Shown piece by piece: positions 16,283-25,779 of a stretch of DNA of 64,000 nt. Position numbers and translations under genes: made by a program. The stretch comes from Streptomyces sp. NBC_00582 (GTDB lineage Bacteria; Actinomycetota; Actinomycetes; Streptomycetales; Streptomycetaceae): the NCBI RefSeq assembly GCF_036345155.1, contig NZ_CP107772.1, forward strand, positions 10,044,001 to 10,108,000, written 5' to 3'. Position 1 is the first letter of the stretch; the number at the start of each line of letters is the position of its first letter. A model generated the notes under the pieces. It did not search any database, was not told where the DNA came from, and saw only the letters and a list, made by a program, of their open reading frames with translations.

Positions 16283-16852
16283 ATGACCACAGAGGCGAAG
16301 TCAAGCTCCCGAGAGCGGCTGCTGGAGGCAGTGGCCGCGCTCACCTACTGCGATGGCGTCAGCATCGGCGTCGACGCGCTGTGCAAGGCGGCAGGGGTGT
16401 CGAAGCGCTCCATGTACCAGCTGTTCGAGAGCAAAGACGAACTGCTGGCGGCGAGCCTGGAGGAGCAGGCCGCCTCCTATGTGGCGGCGCTCCTTCCTCC
16501 GGCGGATGACGACCGTCCGCCGCGCGAGCGGATCCTGCACGTCTTCGAGCAGGCGGAAAGCCAGGCGGCTGCCGACGATTTCCGGGGCTGCCGGTACCTG
16601 GCCGTGCAGATCGAGCTCAAGGATCAGAGTCACCCCGCGAGCCGGGTGGCCCGCCGGGTCAAGGGGACCGTGACCGCCTTCTTCCGTGGCGAGGCCGAGC
16701 GGGGCGGGGCCAACGACCCGGACCTGCTGGCCCGGCAGCTCAGCCTGGTATTCGACGGCGCCAGCGCTCGCGCGGGGATCAAGGCCGACACGGCGGCAGG
16801 GCTTGTCGCCCCCACGGTGGTCGCGCTGCTCGACGCGGCGGACATGCGCTGA
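16283..16852 (+). CDS. TetR-family repressor, paralogue 1
   Basis: 189 residues. The helix-turn-helix reads 'VDALCKAAGVSKRSMYQLFESK' around residues 30-52. The C-terminal effector domain ('DDFRGCRYLAVQIELKDQSHPASR') resembles the C-terminal domain of the YcdC/LfrR-like group. A second gene of identical length lies at 26639, and the recognition helix AAGVSKRSMYQLF is the same in both, so they should read the same operator. It probably represses itself, the exporter and the SDR upstream. Confidence 0.92.
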   Translation: MTTEAKSSSRERLLEAVAALTYCDGVSIGVDALCKAAGVSKRSMYQLFESKDELLAASLEEQAASYVAALLPPADDDRPPRERILHVFEQAESQAAADDFRGCRYLAVQIELKDQSHPASRVARRVKGTVTAFFRGEAERGGANDPDLLARQLSLVFDGASARAGIKADTAAGLVAPTVVALLDAADMR

Positions 16853-17184
16853 CGTATCGCGCGTACGGGCCCTCTCCGCGACGGAGACGCCCACGACTGC
16901 GCGACCGGCCTCCGGCGACGTCCGACCGGTGCGCGAGGCTCCGGAACTTCGCCCCGAGCAGAGCTCTTCGCGCTCATGGCAGTGCTGGACCCGGTTTCGG
17001 GTTCTCGGCCCCGGAGTGACCGGTTCCTCCGCGGAGGACGCCCGTGGGTCGCCCTCCTAGGGTGCCCCGCGGCAGGTGAAAGCGCTCTCTGTCGTGCTGG
17101 AATGGCATGTACATTTGATGTGGGCCGGGCGGGGTGTCGAGGCCTGATCGCGAGCCGCCCCACGTCGGACGGAGAAGTGTTCTC
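16853..17184. other. Intergenic, no gene seen
   Basis: About 330 bases. No terminator of note and no recognised motif; the GGACGGAG before 17185 is a usable ribosome binding site. Confidence 0.3.
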
Positions 17185-18432
17185 ATGGACCGAGCCGTGC
17201 GTCGGCGGCGTCACGCGCTGTTCCTGCTCTTCCTTCTGGCCGGGATCGCGATGGCTTCCTGGGTGACGCGCACGCCCGCGATCCGGGACCGGCTGCACCT
17301 CTCCACCACACACATGGGGCTGGTGGTGTTCGGGTTATCGCTCGGCTCGATGGCGGGTATCTCCTGCTCGGGCCGGTTGGTGTCCAGGTTCGGGACGCGG
17401 CCCGTCATCGTCTGGGGCACATGGCTCCTCATCGCGGGAATGGCCACGATCTGCTGGGGAAGCGGTTCCGCGTCGGTGCCGACGGTGACCGTCGGCCTGT
17501 GCCTCTTCGGCGCCGGACTGGGCGTCGGTGACGTGGCGGTGAACGTCGACGGCACGGACGTCGAGCGGGTCGGCGGCAGGACCACCCTGCCCGCTCTGCA
17601 CGGCTGCTTCAGCCTGGGTACGGTACTGGGCGCCGGGGCGGGCATGGCGGCGACGGCGGCCGGCGTGTCGGTGCACTGGCATCTCGCGGTGATCGTCCTG
17701 CTCTCCGCCGGCCTCCTCCTCTACGCGGTACGCGCCATCCCGTCGGACACCGGTCGTGCCGCGCCCGAAGAGCCGCACGCGTCCGACGTGGACGAGCATC
17801 GCCCGGCGGTATGGAAGGACGGGCGGCTTCTGCTCATCGGCGCGATTGTGCTGGCGATGGCGTTGGCCGAGGGATCGGCCAACGACTGGTTGCCGCTGCT
17901 GATGGTCGACGGCCACGGCATGGACGCCACGGCAGGCTCCCTCGTCTACGCCGCATTCGCCGCCGCGATGACGCTGGGCCGCTTCGCCGGCACCTTCCTC
18001 CTCGACCGTTTCGGCCGCACCCTCGTCTTGCGCGCCAGTGCCCTGTCCGGTGCACTCGGCCTGCTCATCGTCATCGTCTCGGACAACGCTGTCCTGGCCG
18101 GAGCCGCCGTACTGCTGTGGGGGTTGGGCGCCTCACTCGGCTTTCCTCTCGCGCTCTCGGCCGCCGGGGAATCCGGCCCCGACCAGACGGCCCGGGTCAG
18201 TCTCGTAGCCGTCGTCGGCTACGTCGCCTTCCTCGTCGGACCGCCGGGACTCGGCTTTCTCGGCGGTCATGTCGGCCTGCGCCCCGCCATGTTCGTCGTG
18301 CTGGCCTGTGTCGTGGGCGCCGCCTTCCTGGCCCCGGCCGTGGAGACCGGGACCGGCACCGGGGGCCGGGCCGCAGGGCGCGCCACCGATGCCGACGTAC
18401 CCGCCACCGCCGACGAGGCGGGCTCGGCGTAG
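17185..18432 (+). CDS. MFS transporter (YbjJ-like)
   Basis: 415 residues from ATG 17185 (MDRAVRRRRHALFLLF), where the first membrane helix begins promptly; a longer frame exists but adds no helix. Twelve hydrophobic segments. Features are 'WVTRTPAIRDRLHLSTTHMG', 'GLCLFGAGLGVGDVAVNVDG' with the buried acidic pair, and 'LLDRFGRTLVLR' between the halves. The layout matches the YbjJ/fucose-permease-like branch; the substrate is unknown. The C-terminus is a Gly/Ala/Thr-rich tail. It lacks the shared TetR operator. Confidence 0.85.
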   Translation: MDRAVRRRRHALFLLFLLAGIAMASWVTRTPAIRDRLHLSTTHMGLVVFGLSLGSMAGISCSGRLVSRFGTRPVIVWGTWLLIAGMATICWGSGSASVPTVTVGLCLFGAGLGVGDVAVNVDGTDVERVGGRTTLPALHGCFSLGTVLGAGAGMAATAAGVSVHWHLAVIVLLSAGLLLYAVRAIPSDTGRAAPEEPHASDVDEHRPAVWKDGRLLLIGAIVLAMALAEGSANDWLPLLMVDGHGMDATAGSLVYAAFAAAMTLGRFAGTFLLDRFGRTLVLRASALSGALGLLIVIVSDNAVLAGAAVLLWGLGASLGFPLALSAAGESGPDQTARVSLVAVVGYVAFLVGPPGLGFLGGHVGLRPAMFVVLACVVGAAFLAPAVETGTGTGGRAAGRATDADVPATADEAGSA

Positions 18433-18967
18433 ACCGCGATCAACACCGTCGGCGCGGACACGTGAATGCTCATGGGCCGGTGTTCGCCGGCGGTCTGCGC
18501 ACGCCACGGCTCGCCGGGCGAGCGGCAGCAGTCCTGCCGCGGGGCGATCCCGAGCACGTCGGTGATGAGGAGAAGGGTGACCCTCAGGGCGATCGCCCGC
18601 GAGGCGCGGAGGCGCATGTCCATGGCCCGCCACACCGTTCCAGCCGGGTGGATGACGGCGCTGCCCGTCGACATCGGCCCGACGGTTCCCAGGATGCCGC
18701 GGTCGTTGCCGCGGCGGGCGATTCGCCCACGAGGGCGGCGGCGAGGACGAAATCGAGGACGTGGCCGAAGCAGGGTCCGCCCGGGCCGTGGGTGTGGTGG
18801 GCGAATCAGGGCACTGCGGCGGCGCATCGACCCCAACCCGTGGGTGGTGCGCCTCGCGGTGTCCAGGCCGCCGCCGCGGGTGTCTTGTGGGCCGGACGCA
18901 CAGTGCGGGGCGGTCCCGTGTTCCGGCCTGCGGCCGGGCGACGGGACCGCGGCTGCGCGCACGTCGG
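18433..18967. other. Intergenic, no firm gene
   Basis: About 535 bases between convergent transporters. Minus-strand frames run through (one contains 'LRVTLLLITDVLGIAP') but show no recognisable family or ribosome binding site. The clear structure is the hairpin at 18910-18950. Confidence 0.35.
18910..18950 (-). terminator. Strong two-step hairpin terminator
   Basis: Outer stem GCGGTCCCGT (18910-18919) / ACGGGACCGC (18941-18950), a small symmetric internal loop, inner stem CCGGCC (18923-18928) / GGCCGG (18932-18937), and loop TGC. It lies 18 bases past the stop of the minus-strand permease. Confidence 0.75.
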
Positions 18968-20455
18968 TCAGGTGGCGTCGACGTCGGTGGTGGCGAGCTT
19001 GGCGTAGACCTCGGGCCGGGTGCGGCGGATGCGTGCGGCGAGGGCCATGCCGGCCAGGAACACGGCCGGGGTGAGCGCGACCAGTGTCCAGTTGACGGTC
19101 GGGCCGGCGCCGGTGAACAGGTCCAGGCGCTTGCAGACCAGCACGGTGACGGCGGTGAGGAGGACGCCCGCCGCCGCGGGCGCGAGGAGGGTGCGCAGAC
19201 GTCCCTCGCCGTGCTCGGCGCGGTTGCGGCGGAAGAAGGCGACCACCGCGAAGGCCGCCAGTGCCTGGAGGACGAGGATGCCGACCACACCGGGCGTGTT
19301 CACCCACAGGAAGAACTTGGTGTACGGGTCGATGCCGAGCGAGGCGAAGACCGAGACGACCACGACCGCCAGGACGCTCTGGGCGATGCCCGCCACCCAC
19401 GGCGAGCCGTGCCGGGGGTGCACCCGGCCCAGCGCCGCGGGGGCGACGCGCTCGACGGAAAGGGCGTAGACATAGCGGGTGATGGCGTTGTGGAAGGCGA
19501 GGAGGGCGGCGAGCACGCTGGTGACGATGAGGACGCGCTGGATGTCGGTCGCCCAGCCGCCGACGTACTGGGTCATGGCGGTGAAGAACATCTCCGCCGG
19601 GTTCTTCGCGGCCACGGCGACGGCCTGGTCGCTGCCGAACGCCTGCACGATGATCCAGGCAATGAAGGCGTAGAAGAGGCCGAGGAAGCCGATCGCGAGG
19701 TAGGTGGCGCGGGGCACGGTGCGGTCGGGGTCGCGGGCCTCCTCGCGATAGATGGCGGTGGCCTCGAAGCCGATGAACGCGGCGACGGCGAGACCGAGCG
19801 GTCCGCTCATTCCCGAGACGAAGACGTTCGACGGGGCGAAGGAGTCGAAGCTCAGCCCGCTCGCGCCACCCTTGACCAGGACCGCGCCGGCGAGCAGTAC
19901 CAGGATGGCGGTCTCCGCGATCAGAAGGGCGGCCAGGACCTTGGCGCCGAGGTTGATGGAGCGGAAGCCCAGGAACCAGACGACGGCGATCCCGGCGAAG
20001 GCGTACACCGGCCAGGGCAGGTCGACGCCGAGGAGGTCGTTCGCGGTGGTGGAGGCGAAGAATCCGAAGGCGCCGAACATGCCGATCTGCAAGGAGTTGT
20101 AGGAGAACACGGCGAGAAACGCCGACCCCAGCCCTGCCGGCCGTCCGAGGCCCCGGGCGATGTACGAGTAGAAGGCGCCGGCGTTGCGGATGTACGGCGT
20201 CATCGCGGTGAAGCCGACAGCGAAGAGGACCAGCAGCACGCCGACGGCGAGATAGGCGACCGGGGCGCCGATGCCGCCGAAGAGGATGGCGAGGGGAGCG
20301 ACGCCGGCCATGACCGTGAGCGGGGCGGCCGCGGCGACGACGAAGAAGACGATGTCGGCGACACCTAGGCTGCCGCGCTGAAGGTGAGGGCTCTGACCGG
20401 TCCCGGCGGTCGGTGGGGGCTGCTGGGGAGCGGTGGGGACGAGGGGCTCGGTCAT
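18968..20455 (-). CDS. APC-family amino acid permease
   Basis: 495 residues with about 12 membrane segments. The start at 20455 (MTEPLVPTAPQQ) gives a short Pro-rich cytosolic N-terminus before 'LGVADIVFFVVAAAAPLTVMAG'. Family cues include 'PYIRNAGAFYSYIARGLGR', 'GFEATAIYREEARDPDRTVPRA' and 'YVYALSVERVAPAALGRVHPRHGSP'. APC permeases import amino acids or amines by proton symport. It follows the YtcJ-type amidohydrolase by 91 bases on the same strand, so the pair may take up a compound and hydrolyse it. Confidence 0.92.
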   Translation of the reverse strand: MTEPLVPTAPQQPPPTAGTGQSPHLQRGSLGVADIVFFVVAAAAPLTVMAGVAPLAILFGGIGAPVAYLAVGVLLVLFAVGFTAMTPYIRNAGAFYSYIARGLGRPAGLGSAFLAVFSYNSLQIGMFGAFGFFASTTANDLLGVDLPWPVYAFAGIAVVWFLGFRSINLGAKVLAALLIAETAILVLLAGAVLVKGGASGLSFDSFAPSNVFVSGMSGPLGLAVAAFIGFEATAIYREEARDPDRTVPRATYLAIGFLGLFYAFIAWIIVQAFGSDQAVAVAAKNPAEMFFTAMTQYVGGWATDIQRVLIVTSVLAALLAFHNAITRYVYALSVERVAPAALGRVHPRHGSPWVAGIAQSVLAVVVVSVFASLGIDPYTKFFLWVNTPGVVGILVLQALAAFAVVAFFRRNRAEHGEGRLRTLLAPAAAGVLLTAVTVLVCKRLDLFTGAGPTVNWTLVALTPAVFLAGMALAARIRRTRPEVYAKLATTDVDAT

Positions 20456-20546
20456 GGAGGTCTCCGCGTGGTGTGTGTCGTCGAGGAGCGAGCGGGATGA
20501 GCGAGATGTCGGGGAGACGTGGACCGGTCGTGACGACGACGTGGGT

Positions 20547-22202
20547 CTATCGTCTCCCGGCCCGCGTGTCGCGGGGAGTGGGGGCGTGGTGGGTACGCCG
20601 GCCGGCGAGCCAGGTGCCCAGGACGGGGAGGTGCGCGAGGTCGCCGGGGGCGGTCTCGGCCGGGTCGGCGGCGAGATGCACCAGGTCGGCGCGCATCCCG
20701 GGACGCAGCGCGCCCCATTCCTTCTCCTCGAACGCCTGGTAGGCGCATCCTGCGGAGTAGGCGGCGAGAGCGGTGTCGATGTCGATCCGCTCCTCGGGGA
20801 GCCAGCCGCCCTCGGGAACACCCTCGGGCGTCTGACGGGTCACGGCGGTGGCGATGCCCCGCAGTGGTTCATGGGCGGTGACCGGCCAGTCGCTGCCGAA
20901 CGAGAGCCGGGCGCCGGAGGCGAGCAGCGCGGCGATCTGGTACTGCCGCGTGCCGCGTTCGGGGCCGATCCTCGGCAGGGTCAGCTCGGTCATCAGGGGG
21001 TCGGGCTGGGCCCACAGCGGCTGGAGGTTGGCGATCACGCCGAGTGCGGCGAACCGGGCCAGGTCGGCGGGGTGGATCAGCTGGGCGTGGGCGATGACCG
21101 GACGGCGGTCGCGGGCGCCGTTGGCGCGGGCGGCGGCCTCGATCGCGTCCAGGGCGCCCCGGACTCCGCCGTCGCCGATGGCGTGGAGGTGCGCGCGGAA
21201 GCCGAGCGCGTCGACGGCGGTGACGGCCTCGGCGAGTTCCTCGGGGGACCAGTTGGAGATGCCGTGCGAGTGCGGGCAGTCGGTGTAGGGCTCGAGGAGA
21301 GCTGCGGTGCCGGACTCGATGACGCCGTCGGCGAAGAACTTCACGGTCCGCGCGGTCAGCAGCCCGGGAGCGGAGCTCTCCACCTTCTCCCGGTCCACCG
21401 TGAACCGGAGGACGCGTTCGCGCCAGCCGTCGGGTTCCAGGACGAAGGCGAGGTCGGCTCGTACGGGAAGCCCCGGCTCGGTGGTCGCCGCGGTGACCCA
21501 GACGTCGGCCTGGTGCGGTTCCACCCAGGCGTCCTGTACCCAGGTCACGCCGGCCGCGGCGAACCGGGCGGTGGCTTCGCGCAGGGCCGCCACCTGTGCC
21601 TCGTGGGATGCCGTGGGAATGAGGGCGAGCACCGGGCCGAGGGCGCCGAACTCGCGCAGGGTGCCCAGCGGCTCGGCGGATCCGTCCCGGCGCAGGATCT
21701 CCCCGCCCGCGGGATCCGGGGTCTGGGCGGTGTAGCCGGCCCGGCGCAGGGCCTCGCTGTTCACCCAGGCGGTGTGGTGGTCCATGGTGCGCAGGACGAC
21801 GGGGCGGTCGGGTACGGCGGCGTCCAGCCACCGGGCGTCGAAGCGGCCGTCGGGGGCGAGCCAGGGGTCGAAGCCATCACCAGTGATCCACTCCGTGTCG
21901 GGGTGTTCGGCGGCCCAGCCCCGTACGACCTGGACGATCTCGTCGACGCTCGTTCGGTCCCGGACGGGAACCCCGGCCAGCCCCAGTCCTCCCATGACGG
22001 GGTGTACATGCCCGTCGCCGAACGCCGGCAGCAGGGCGCCGCCGGCCAGTTCGACGACGGTGGTACGCGGTCCCCGGGCGGCCAGCGCCTGTGCGCCCAG
22101 GGCGGTGACCAGGCCGCCGGTGACGGCGAGGGCGTCGTGGACGGGGGCATCTGCGGCCCCGGTCCGGACGGAGCCTCCGGTAAAGACGATGTCGGCGTGC
22201 AT
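20547..22202 (-). CDS. YtcJ-like metal-dependent amidohydrolase
   Basis: 551 residues from the ATG at 22202 (MHADIVFTGG). Metal-site motifs are 'PAFGDGHVHPVMGG' (HxH), 'HLHAIGDGGVRGALD', 'RPVIAHAQLIHP' and 'LSFGSDWPVTAHEPL' (late Asp). The lysine in 'VKFFADGVIESG' fits the carbamylated position of this branch. YtcJ relatives hydrolyse amides such as N-acyl or formamide compounds. First gene of a likely operon with the APC permease and divergent from a TetR gene, with two dyad operators between. Confidence 0.9.
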   Translation of the reverse strand: MHADIVFTGGSVRTGAADAPVHDALAVTGGLVTALGAQALAARGPRTTVVELAGGALLPAFGDGHVHPVMGGLGLAGVPVRDRTSVDEIVQVVRGWAAEHPDTEWITGDGFDPWLAPDGRFDARWLDAAVPDRPVVLRTMDHHTAWVNSEALRRAGYTAQTPDPAGGEILRRDGSAEPLGTLREFGALGPVLALIPTASHEAQVAALREATARFAAAGVTWVQDAWVEPHQADVWVTAATTEPGLPVRADLAFVLEPDGWRERVLRFTVDREKVESSAPGLLTARTVKFFADGVIESGTAALLEPYTDCPHSHGISNWSPEELAEAVTAVDALGFRAHLHAIGDGGVRGALDAIEAAARANGARDRRPVIAHAQLIHPADLARFAALGVIANLQPLWAQPDPLMTELTLPRIGPERGTRQYQIAALLASGARLSFGSDWPVTAHEPLRGIATAVTRQTPEGVPEGGWLPEERIDIDTALAAYSAGCAYQAFEEKEWGALRPGMRADLVHLAADPAETAPGDLAHLPVLGTWLAGRRTHHAPTPRDTRAGRR

Positions 22203-22239
22203 GACGTGAGGCGGTGCCTTCCCTTCGGCCGACTGCCTA

Positions 22240-22316
22240 ACTGAAAGGCATTCGGTTTCCGGTAATGTAGGCGTCGCCCGGGCGACTGGGAAGAGTTTTA
22301 CTGAATGCCATTCGGT
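22240..22316. promoter_or_regulatory. Pair of TetR-type dyads in divergent promoter
   Basis: ACTGAAAGGCATTCGGT at 22240-22256 and ACTGAATGCCATTCGGT at 22300-22316 differ at only two positions. The second is a near-perfect palindrome around its centre base. One copy lies close to each start, so one repressor could shut both directions. Confidence 0.75.
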
Positions 22317-22354
22317 AACTTCTGGGTTACGGCACACGAAGACGAGGAGCCACC

Positions 22355-22966
22355 GTGGGACGGCCGCGCACACCTCTGCTGGACCGTCGGCGCATCGGTG
22401 CCGCGGCACTGCGCCTCGCCGACGAGAAGGGCGCACTCTCCATCCCGGCCTTGGCCAAGGCCCTGGGCGTCGCTCCGTCCGCCCTCTATCACCACGTCGT
22501 CGGCCGCGACGACATCATCTCGCTGATGCGCGAGGAACTGGCCCTGACGACCGGAGACGGCCAGGACTGGTCACAGCCCTGGGACAAGGCCCTGGAGGGC
22601 TGGGCCCGCTCCTACCTCGCCGCCTTCGCCGCCCACCCGGGGGCGGTACCCCTGCTCGCCACCGCCCCGCTGGCCGAACCCTTCATGCACGCGATGTACG
22701 AGAAGGTCGCGGAGCTGCTCCTGGACGCCGGTTTCGCCACGAATGAGGTCATGCCGCTGATCACTGCGCTGGAGAGCTTCGTCCTGGGTTCCGCCCTCGA
22801 CCTGGTGGCGCCGCCCGTGATGGTCTCCGACGTCGCCCGCGACATGGCCCCCCACCTCAGCGCCGTACTCGAGCAGACCCCCACCGACCGCAGCCGCGCC
22901 ACCTTGGCCTTCGACCTCGGGCTGCGCGCCCTGCTCACCGGATTCCGCGACCTGCTGCGTCGCTGA
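22355..22966 (+). CDS. TetR-family repressor (TetR_C-type)
   Basis: 203 residues from GTG 22355 with GAGGAG upstream. Helix-turn-helix 'SIPALAKALGVAPSALYHHVVGRDDI' is at about 30-55. The C-terminal part ('WARSYLAAFAAHPGAVPLLATAPLAEP') resembles the tetracycline-repressor-like C-terminal domain. By position and operator pair it should control the divergent amidohydrolase/permease operon and itself; the inducer may be the permease substrate. Confidence 0.92.
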   Translation: MGRPRTPLLDRRRIGAAALRLADEKGALSIPALAKALGVAPSALYHHVVGRDDIISLMREELALTTGDGQDWSQPWDKALEGWARSYLAAFAAHPGAVPLLATAPLAEPFMHAMYEKVAELLLDAGFATNEVMPLITALESFVLGSALDLVAPPVMVSDVARDMAPHLSAVLEQTPTDRSRATLAFDLGLRALLTGFRDLLRR

Positions 22967-23208
22967 GGCAGTCACGCACGTCCTCCCGCTCGGCCGGTCG
23001 ACGCAGCGGCATGGCCCCCTCGGGGGAGACGTCACGCGGGAAGCGTTCGGCCCGCTCGTGGAAGACGTCACGCGCATTCCCGGAGCGTCAGCTCCGAATG
23101 AGGGACTCCGCGTACTGAGCCCCCGGGGGGTGATCTACCTCACATGCTGTCACGGCGATCGGCCATGCGGTGTCTTGTGCCCGAACCCCTTGAAACGAAG
23201 GAGACACC

Positions 23209-24417
23209 GTGACTGGGAACACCGATGTGGTCGTGATCGGCGGCGGATACGCGGGCGTCTTGGCGGCCAATCGTCTGACGCAGCGCAACGACGTGACAGT
23301 GACGCTGATCAACCCGCGTTCGACCTTCGTCGAAAGGGTTCGCCTGCACCAGGTGGTGGGCGGATCCCACGCGGCGGTCGTCGACTACCGGGAGGTCCTG
23401 GGCGAGCGCGTCCGGCTGGTGGTCGACACCGTGGCACGGATCGACGCGGCCGGGCGCAGCGTGGCGTTGGCGAGCGGCGGCACGGTCGGCTACGACTATC
23501 TGATCTACGCGGTGGGCAGTGGCAGCGCCGACCCGCGCGTCCCCGGGGCGGCCGAGTTCGCCTACCCGATCGCCACCCTGGAGGAGGCGCAGCGGCTGTG
23601 GACGGTGGTCGACGGCGCGCCCGCGACGGCCTCGGTGACCGTTGTGGGAGGTGGTTCGACCGGTATCGAGACCGCTGCCGAGCTGGCGGAGCAGGGCCGC
23701 CGGGTGACTCTGGTGTGCGGCGGGGTGCTCGGCCCGTATCTGCATCCGCGGGTTCGGCGCTCGGTTGCCAAGCGCCTGTCCAGGCTCGGGGTGACCGTCC
23801 TCGAAGGTCCCGACGCGAAGGTGACGGCGGTGACCCGCGATACCGTGCAACTCGGTGACGGCCGAGCGCTGCCGAGCACGGTGACCATCTGGACCGCCGG
23901 GTTCGGCGTGCCGGACCTGGCCACGCGCAGCGGGCTGAGCACCGACACCCTGGGCCGCCTGCTCACCGACGAGACGTTGACGAGCGTGGACGACGAGCGC
24001 ATCGTCGCGGCGGGGGATTCGGCGGCACCGTCGGACATGCCGCTGCGAATGAGCTGCCAGACCGCTCGTCCGCTGGGAGCGCACGCTGCCGATACGGTCC
24101 TGGCCCGGATCGCGGGTGCGCAGCCCGAGGCCATCAACGTGGGTTTCTTCGGCCAGTGCATCGCCCTGGGCCGTCGCGCCGCCACCGTACAGATCGCCTC
24201 CAAGGACGACACCGCGAACAGGTACTACATCGGCGGCCGCCTTGCCGCAGGGATCAAGGAGCGCGCTTGCACAGGCGTCGTCAAGGAACTGGTGGACGAG
24301 GCACGCAAGCCCGGCTCGTTCACCTGGGGGTTCAGGGACGACAAGCGCCGGCAGCTGCTGCGAGCCAAGCGCGCTGAGCAGCTGTCCACCGCTGAACCAA
24401 CATCAGCCAATCATTGA
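23209..24417 (+). CDS. NDH-2-like FAD-dependent NAD(P)H oxidoreductase
   Basis: 402 residues from GTG 23209, with GAAGGAGA upstream. FAD-binding Rossmann 'DVVVIGGGYAGVLAANRL', a second dinucleotide fold 'VTVVGGGSTGIETAAELAEQG' and the late FAD motif 'RIVAAGDSAAP' are all present. The 'TIWTAGFGVPDLA' segment is typical of the pyridine nucleotide-disulfide family, here without the redox disulfide. It would pass electrons from NAD(P)H to a quinone or other acceptor. No obvious regulator is adjacent. Upstream 22967-23208 holds no gene. Confidence 0.88.
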   Translation: MTGNTDVVVIGGGYAGVLAANRLTQRNDVTVTLINPRSTFVERVRLHQVVGGSHAAVVDYREVLGERVRLVVDTVARIDAAGRSVALASGGTVGYDYLIYAVGSGSADPRVPGAAEFAYPIATLEEAQRLWTVVDGAPATASVTVVGGGSTGIETAAELAEQGRRVTLVCGGVLGPYLHPRVRRSVAKRLSRLGVTVLEGPDAKVTAVTRDTVQLGDGRALPSTVTIWTAGFGVPDLATRSGLSTDTLGRLLTDETLTSVDDERIVAAGDSAAPSDMPLRMSCQTARPLGAHAADTVLARIAGAQPEAINVGFFGQCIALGRRAATVQIASKDDTANRYYIGGRLAAGIKERACTGVVKELVDEARKPGSFTWGFRDDKRRQLLRAKRAEQLSTAEPTSANH

Positions 24418-24479
24418 CGATCGGCCGGGTCGACGACTCAGGACTCCGGACGTGGCCGAGAACGTCGAGCTCGCCGAGA
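24418..24479. other. Junction between flavoprotein gene and Tn3 relic
   Basis: Short non-coding stretch in which Tn3 homology fades; the exact break point is not visible. Confidence 0.3.
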
Positions 24480-24770
24480 GCGTGTCGATGGCGCTCATGC
24501 TCGGCGAGGACGCCCTGGTTGCCGAGGCCGACCCACTGGGAGAACCGGTTGAACGACTCGACCTTGTTCGTCGCCGCGGTCACCCGCCGGTGAAGCGGCG
24601 CGTCCGAGAGGCAGCGCAGCAGCCGCACCGTGCGGGTCACGCGGCCGACCTCGCGGAACGCGGTGTAGGTGGAATTCTTGTGCGACCCGGAGCGCAGCCG
24701 CTTGAGCAGCGTGGAGGAGTAGATGGCGCCCTCGCGTACGGACACGGCCACTCGCATGTGGACAGCGCCG
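24480..24770 (-). pseudogene. Tn3-family transposase fragment
   Basis: About 95 residues on the minus strand match the C-terminal catalytic part of Tn3 transposases: 'LLKRLRSGSHKNSTYTAFRE', 'VGRVTRTVRLLRCLSD' and the hallmark 'ATNKVESFNRFSQWVG', which holds the catalytic Glu. Full-length enzymes are near 1000 residues. Homology stops after 'NQGVLAEHE', with no start, no D residues and no terminal repeats seen. This is a relic of a former Tn3-type transposon. The 110 bases on to 24884 show nothing. Confidence 0.85.
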
Positions 24771-24884
24771 CCGTCCACCGGGTGCCGAAGTGGCTGGCGC
24801 CGGTCATGCCGACGGAGCCGTTCGCGCCGGGAAGGGCGGCAGTCCACCGTACGGTGTCGTACCCGTCGCTCGGTCCCGGGGCGG

Positions 24885-25760
24885 TCACCCGACGGCGTTC
24901 AGCACATCGGCCAGTACGTCGGGGCGTTCGAGGGCGATGAAGTGGCCGGCCTTCGGCACGTGGATGAAGTCGGCGGCAGGCAGCAGCTGCTCGTTGGCCT
25001 CCCGGTCCGAGGGCCGGGACCAGTCCTTCTCCCCGTAGACGAAGTGGATGGGAGCCTTGACCTCGGGGTACCGGGAGCGGGCCGCGATGAGGCTGGGCAG
25101 GGCCTGGTACACGCCACGGGCGACGGACGGGTAGCCGGTACGTCGGCCCACCTGGAGCAGCTCGTCCACGTAGTCCTCGCGCAGGGCGCTCTTGTCGCCC
25201 AGGCCGCCCTGAAAGATCTTGGTGAGCGCGGGCTTGGGCTCCACCCCGGCGATCACCGGGCCCACCCCGGGGGCGAGGACACCGCTGACCACCACGCGGG
25301 CGAGGAGGCCGGAGCGGGCGATCCCGCCGCGGAAGTCGTAGGCGTTGACTGCGACGACGCGTCTGACGCGCTCGGGGAGATCGGCCGCGGTGGTCAGGGC
25401 GAGCACCGCCCCCATGGACTCTCCGACCAGCGTGACGTCGTGGAGGTCGAGTTGGGTAAGGAGCCGCTTGACGCCCTCGCGCATGGCCGGCTCGTCATAG
25501 GAGGCGCCGGGCACGATCTCCGAGTAGCCCATCCCCGGCAGGTCGAGGGCGTACACCGTGTACTGGTTCGCCATCATCGGGATGAGGAGGCGGAAGTGCT
25601 CGGCCTGGGTGCGCACCGTGTGGAGCAGGACCAGGGGAGCTCCGCTGCCCGCCTTGAGGTAGCGCAGCGTTCCCTCGCGGCTGTGTCCCGCGCGCGGGGC
25701 GATGGTGTGGCTGGTGGTCCCCGGGATGTGAATCGTGGGACGTGATTCCTGGCTGGGCAT
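24885..25760 (-). CDS. Alpha/beta-fold hydrolase
   Basis: 291 residues from ATG 25760. The catalytic set is visible: nucleophile Ser in 'LVGESMGAVLAL', acid in 'YGEKDWSRPS' and His in 'VPKAGHFIALERP'. The oxyanion region is 'LVLLHTVRTQAEHF', and 'DLPGMGYSE' follows the usual layout of epoxide-hydrolase/haloalkane-dehalogenase-like enzymes. A Thr/Val pair replaces the common HG-P oxyanion motif. It starts 19 bases after the SDR gene stop, so the two form an operon under the shared TetR operator. Confidence 0.9.
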   Translation of the reverse strand: MPSQESRPTIHIPGTTSHTIAPRAGHSREGTLRYLKAGSGAPLVLLHTVRTQAEHFRLLIPMMANQYTVYALDLPGMGYSEIVPGASYDEPAMREGVKRLLTQLDLHDVTLVGESMGAVLALTTAADLPERVRRVVAVNAYDFRGGIARSGLLARVVVSGVLAPGVGPVIAGVEPKPALTKIFQGGLGDKSALREDYVDELLQVGRRTGYPSVARGVYQALPSLIAARSRYPEVKAPIHFVYGEKDWSRPSDREANEQLLPAADFIHVPKAGHFIALERPDVLADVLNAVG

Positions 25761-25779
25761 CTGTCTGTGTCTCCCTGTG

